Shown one piece after another: positions 6,813 through 9,417 of a stretch of 9,417 nt of DNA. The position numbers and the translations under genes are program-made. Source of the stretch: an uncultured Ruminococcus sp. (GTDB taxonomy: Bacteria; Bacillota; Clostridia; Oscillospirales; CAG-272); NCBI GenBank assembly GCA_902778985.1, contig CACYZS010000033.1, positions 1-9,417 on the forward strand. Reading direction: 5' to 3'. Under the pieces are notes generated by a model that was given only the letters and a program-made list of their open reading frames with translations, did no database searches and was not told where the DNA came from. Numbering within the stretch: position 1 is the first letter of the stretch; the number at the start of each line of letters is the position of its first letter.

Positions 6813-7562
6813 TTACGCAAGGAATGGGATCTTGATAAACAGGGTGATCATCCGGGCGGAGATCCTCTTCGCAGCCCCGCCGATCCAACCAGTGAGGGAC
6901 AGGATTGAAACGAGCCGCGAAAGAACCGGACTTGACGCGATCGCGGGGACCCCGAGCAAAAGATCCGCAAAGTACGAACCGCCGATCATCCAGATCAAGA
7001 CGAAAATATAGATCGCGCGCTCGTGCCGGACAAGCCAGAAGGCGGCGCGGCGGGGAAGCAAGAGCGACAGGATCCGTGAACCGTCGAGCGGAGGCAGAGG
7101 CAGGAGATTGAAGAGCGCCAGCGCGAGGTTCATGATGTGGAGCAGATAGAAAAAGCGGAACAGATAAAAGAGGAAAAGCGAGAGAAAAGAGGTGACGGTG
7201 GAGGTAACGGGGATCTTCTCGGCGCCCGCGTAGGAAAGCAGGAGAAAGAAGGTCGAAACGAACGCGATCAGAAAGTTCGTGATCGGACCCGCAGCCGCCG
7301 TTACTGCCATGCCGACTCTCGGCTTTTTGAAGTTGCGGGGATTGATCGGGACGGGTTTTGCCCACCCGACGTGGAAGATCAGAAGGGAAAGCGCGCCGAT
7401 CGGATCGAGATGCCGGATCGGGTTGAGCGTAAGTCGCCCCAGATCGCGCGCCGTCGGATCGCCGAGTCGGTAGGCGATATATCCGTGCGCGCATTCGTGC
7501 AACGTTAAGGAAAGCAGGACTGCGGGCAGGGACAGGAGCAGATCGATCAAGGTCTCGTTCAA
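6813..7562 (-). CDS. Site-2-protease-like membrane zinc metalloprotease (peptidase M50)
   Basis: This is an intramembrane zinc metalloprotease of the compact site-2 protease group (YwhC-like), 249 residues from the chosen start. The zinc motif HECAH is at 22-26 inside a hydrophobic helix, followed by GDPTARDLGRLTLNPIRHLD (35-53), typical of the group. AAAGPITNFLIAFVS (89-103) and NLLPLPPLDG (152-161, with D160 the third metal ligand) complete the active site. There are about five or six hydrophobic segments. The substrate is unknown; relatives cleave membrane-bound regulators. The frame is open up to an ATG at 7682, but that start would run 101 bases into engB and add a Pro/Arg-rich, non-homologous 40 residues. 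The TTG at 7560-7562 has a strong AAAAGGAG 7 bases upstream and starts right before the first helix, so it is preferred. In many Clostridia an M50 gene precedes scpA, as here. Confidence 0.93.
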   Translation of the reverse strand: MNETLIDLLLSLPAVLLSLTLHECAHGYIAYRLGDPTARDLGRLTLNPIRHLDPIGALSLLIFHVGWAKPVPINPRNFKKPRVGMAVTAAAGPITNFLIAFVSTFFLLLSYAGAEKIPVTSTVTSFLSLFLFYLFRFFYLLHIMNLALALFNLLPLPPLDGSRILSLLLPRRAAFWLVRHERAIYIFVLIWMIGGSYFADLLLGVPAIASSPVLSRLVSILSLTGWIGGAAKRISARMITLFIKIPFLA

Positions 7563-7569
7563 ATCGTAT

Positions 7570-7577
7570 CTCCTTTT
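7570..7577 (-). promoter_or_regulatory. Strong ribosome binding site fixing a TTG start of the M50 protease
   Basis: AAAAGGAG on the minus strand lies 7 bases before TTG 7562 and just after the engB stop. It decides between this start and a much longer form overlapping engB. Confidence 0.8.
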
Positions 7578-7581
7578 CGGA

Positions 7582-8181
7582 TCAGCCGAGAGACGCGGCG
7601 ATCCGCCCGAGAAGTTCGTCCTTTCCTTCCTTGGTCTTGGAGGAATAGAAGACGGGGGCGGGAGCGCCGACTGTTTCGGCAAGTTGTCGGAGCGTTTGTT
7701 CTGCTTCGGCTCTCTCGGTCTTGTTGAGTTTATCGGTCTTGGTCGCGACGAGAAGGAAGGGAACGCCGCAAGAATTCAGCCAGTCGATCATCATAAGATC
7801 GTCCTTGGTCGTGCCGATGCGCGCGTCGATCAACTGAACGACCAGACGCAAAAGGTCGCGGTTGGGATTGCGGGTGAAATAACCGTCGGTCAGGTTCTGC
7901 CAGACACGCTGCGACTCTTTCGAGCGGTTGGCGTATCCGTAACCCGGAAGATCGACGAAAAAGAGTTTCCGGTCGATCTCGTAAAAATTGACGGTGATGG
8001 TCTTCCCGGGCGAGGACGAGACGCGGGCGAGCGAATTCCTGCCGAGCAGGGAGTTGACGAGCGAACTCTTGCCGACGTTCGAGCGCCCCGAAAAGGCGAT
8101 CTGCGGCAGGGGATCACGAGGAAACTGGGAAGGAAGGCCTGCCGTGATCCGAAGATCCGCGCGGGTGGGATTAAAGAGCAT
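7582..8181 (-). CDS. engB: Ribosome biogenesis GTPase EngB (YsxC/YihA)
   Basis: EngB is an essential GTPase in most bacteria and acts late in assembly of the large ribosomal subunit. Its 199 residues are the normal family length. The G motifs are complete: G1 GRSNVGKSS (32-40), G2 threonine in SPGKTITVNF (T61), G3 DLPGYGYA (77-84), G4 TKTDK (147-151) and G5 SSKTKEG (180-186). The N-terminal FSGRSNVGKSSLVNSLLGR and the GYGYA variant of G3 are diagnostic for EngB as against other TrmE-Era-like GTPases. The ATG is preceded by a purine-rich AAAGGAAGGAA. It lies 37 bases after the end of lon and 19 bases before the M50 start. The lon-engB pair is the arrangement known from Bacillus subtilis (lonA-ysxC), so lon defects could also affect expression of this gene. 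Confidence 0.97.
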   Translation of the reverse strand: MLFNPTRADLRITAGLPSQFPRDPLPQIAFSGRSNVGKSSLVNSLLGRNSLARVSSSPGKTITVNFYEIDRKLFFVDLPGYGYANRSKESQRVWQNLTDGYFTRNPNRDLLRLVVQLIDARIGTTKDDLMMIDWLNSCGVPFLLVATKTDKLNKTERAEAEQTLRQLAETVGAPAPVFYSSKTKEGKDELLGRIAASLG

Positions 8182-8218
8182 GGATCGTTCCTTCCTTTCT
8201 ATTCGTATTGGGTACGGT

Positions 8219-8641
8219 TCAGACGGTCGCCTGTTCGGTGACGGTCGGTTTGACCGGATCGAGGATCATGCGGGGCATTGCGCCGAAGTCGGTCTTTTGC
8301 GTCTGCACGGTTTCGGTCGGAGGACACAAGGCGACTGCAAGTGCGTCGGCAACCGTCTCGCAGGGGATAAACTGGATCGCGTCTTTGACGGCTTGGTCGA
8401 CCTCGGAAAGATCCTTCAGGTTCTCCTTCGGGATCAGAACGGTCTTGACACCGCCGCGGTAGGCGGCGAAGGATTTTTCACGCAGACCGCCGATCGGAAG
8501 GATCTTGCCGTGCAGGGTGATCTCTCCCGTCATCGCGACGTCGCGACGGCAGGGGCGACCGGAAAGCGCCGAGATCAGCGAGCAGGTCATGGAAACGCCG
8601 GCGGACGGCCCGTCCTTCGGGATCGCACCCTCGGGGAAGTG
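8219..8641 (-). pseudogene. lon: Lon protease, C-terminal proteolytic domain in shifted frame
   Basis: This is the downstream piece of the same lon gene, in a different minus-strand frame. Homology begins at [18 protein letters not shown]; the catalytic serine is encoded at 8603-8605. It continues through [20 protein letters not shown] and [18 protein letters not shown], which holds the expected catalytic lysine in REK. It ends with a normal C-terminus and TGA. In Lon of E. coli and B. subtilis, 28 residues separate ESAQ from the PEGA block, counted to the residue before its Val/Phe. Here 41 bases fill that place instead of 84, implying loss of about 43 bases. No good start precedes the serine in this frame. 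The first in-frame ATG (8588-8590) lies beyond the serine and overlaps the upstream TGA as ATGA. So the two fragments as read cannot restore activity. A sequencing or assembly error is a real alternative to a true pseudogene. Confidence 0.85.
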
Positions 8642-9417
8642 TACTTGTCGGCGACCGTGCGCGCATACGTGACGGCGAGTTGCGCCGACTCTTTCATGAC
8701 TTCTCCGAGCGAACCGGTCAGGGTGATCTTGCCGGTACCGGGGACGGCAACGACCTCGACTTTGAGAAGGTCGCCGCCCGCCTGCGTGTAGGCAAGGCCG
8801 TTGATCACGCCGACGGGGTCGACGGGTTCGGGCTGCTCGGGTTTGCATTTCTCCGGCCCGAGGTAGGACGCGAGATCGGCGGGACCGATGGTCACGGATT
8901 TGGCTTCGCCTTCCGCGATTTTCTTCGCCGCCTTGCGGCAGAGCGAAGCGATGGTGCGTTCGAGGTTTCGGACGCCCGCCTCTTCGGTATAGGAGCGGAT
9001 CACGGCGAGGATCGCTTCGTCGGTGAACTTGATCTGACGCGATTTCAGTCCGTGTTTCTGCATCTGTTTTTTGATCAGGTGGTTCTTCGCGATCGAGAGT
9101 TTCTCGTTTTCGGAGTAGGTCTGCAGATCGATGGTCTCCATACGGTCGAGCAGAGGCGCCGGGATCCCGGCGTAGTCGTTTGCCGTCGCGATGAAGAGGC
9201 AGTCCGAAAGGTCGATCGGCATCTCGATAAAGTGGTCGCGGAAACGGCAGTTCTGCTCGGGATCGAGCACCTCGAGAAGAGCCGAGGCCGGATCACCGTG
9301 CAGATCCGAAGAGAGTTTGTCGATCTCGTCAAGAATGATGACGGGGTTCATGGACTTCGCGCCGATCAAGGCGTCGATGATCCGACCGGGCATCGCGCCG
9401 ACGTAGGTTTTCCGATG
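8587..9417 (-). CDS. lon: Lon protease, ATPase part; 5' end outside window and frame broken at 3' end
   Basis: This is the upstream piece of a broken lon gene; the start lies beyond the window. Lon is a cytoplasmic ATP-dependent serine protease that degrades damaged and regulatory proteins. The visible part starts at [20 protein letters not shown]. It contains Walker B ([10 protein letters not shown]), sensor 1 (FIATAND), the [10 protein letters not shown] arginine-finger region and sensor 2 ([13 protein letters not shown]). The start of the protease domain follows ([31 protein letters not shown]). Walker A is off the edge. The last Lon-like residues are ARTVADKY, encoded down to 8641. Beyond that the frame gives about 17 unrelated residues ([17 protein letters not shown]) and stops at TGA 8587-8589. 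As read, the product would lack the catalytic serine and lysine, so it could at best be an ATPase or chaperone fragment. The remainder of lon is in another frame at 8219-8641. Confidence 0.9.
   Translation of the reverse strand, partial: HRKTYVGAMPGRIIDALIGAKSMNPVIILDEIDKLSSDLHGDPASALLEVLDPEQNCRFRDHFIEMPIDLSDCLFIATANDYAGIPAPLLDRMETIDLQTYSENEKLSIAKNHLIKKQMQKHGLKSRQIKFTDEAILAVIRSYTEEAGVRNLERTIASLCRKAAKKIAEGEAKSVTIGPADLASYLGPEKCKPEQPEPVDPVGVINGLAYTQAGGDLLKVEVVAVPGTGKITLTGSLGEVMKESAQLAVTYARTVADKYTSPRVRSRRTGRPPAFP
8638..8643 (-). other. Frame break / deletion junction in lon
   Basis: Reading frame changes here: TAC (Tyr, upstream frame, 8641-8643) meets CAC TTC (His-Phe, downstream frame, from 8641). 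The His-Phe continues the expected family pattern (HIHVPEGA-like) and the Tyr the expected helix, so both sides look intact up to the junction. The segment corresponding to roughly GIxPxFxxxxDIHI of the family is absent. Confidence 0.8.

Noticed and set aside
6781..7494. A 237-codon minus-strand frame overlapping the M50 gene
   Set aside because: Arg/Ser/Pro-rich out-of-frame translation of the same DNA; the other frame holds HECAH and NLLPLPPLDG.
8630..8650. Programmed ribosomal frameshifting as the explanation of the lon frame change
   Set aside because: No slippery heptamer is seen at the junction, and a frameshift alone would still leave about 14 family-conserved residues missing.
7684..8791. 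Two overlapping plus-strand open frames opposite engB and lon
   Set aside because: They lie antisense to well-identified genes and resemble no known family.
8642..8848. The N-terminal part of the open frame that contains the Lon C-terminus
   Set aside because: Upstream of 8641 this frame is an Arg-rich out-of-frame reading of lon; only the part from 8641 down is Lon-like.

Overview
The window reads as a piece of a Bacillota chromosome, most likely a GC-rich member of the Clostridia. Three things point there. It carries the sporulation-associated gene gerW/ytfJ. ScpA/ScpB, a DUF2953 protein, GerW, a D-Ala-D-Ala carboxypeptidase and RluB are linked in the order typical of Clostridia. EngB lies next to Lon, as in lonA-ysxC of Bacillus. 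Codons are rich in G/C at third positions throughout, with no obvious island of foreign composition. I see no tRNA or rRNA gene, insertion sequence, CRISPR array or prophage gene, and no gap between genes longer than about 70 bases.

Layout. On the plus strand, positions 2-1189 hold the 3' part of mutS2 (ATPase end, coiled coil, KOW-like region, Smr domain). A near-perfect hairpin at 1193-1218 separates it from a convergent minus-strand block that fills the rest of the window. Read in the direction of transcription, from high to low coordinates, the block is: lon (5' end beyond the window, reading frame broken near 8641), engB, a membrane M50/site-2-protease-like metalloprotease, scpA, scpB, a DUF2953 (YtfI-like) membrane protein, gerW/ytfJ, a secreted D-Ala-D-Ala carboxypeptidase, rluB and a PHP-domain phosphoesterase. 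Gaps run from a 4-base overlap to 70 bases, and no internal terminator is evident, so all or most of it could be one long transcript ending at the 1193-1218 hairpin.

How the genes fit together. The block joins protein quality control (Lon), ribosome assembly and rRNA modification (EngB, RluB), chromosome organisation (ScpAB, partners of SMC) and envelope or spore functions (carboxypeptidase, GerW, perhaps DUF2953 and the M50 protease). This is a conserved housekeeping-plus-sporulation neighbourhood, and I do not see a convincing new system in it. The clearest anomaly is in lon. Between the conserved [11 protein letters not shown] segment and the catalytic-serine motif PKDGPSAG, about 43 bases appear to be missing compared with the family. 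This both removes about 14 residues and shifts the frame. It is either a real lesion that would inactivate the protease or a sequence/assembly error. Secondary points are a TTG start for the M50 protease, the choice of start for ScpB, the absence of spmA/spmB between the carboxypeptidase and rluB, and an imperfect palindrome inside a mutS2 linker.
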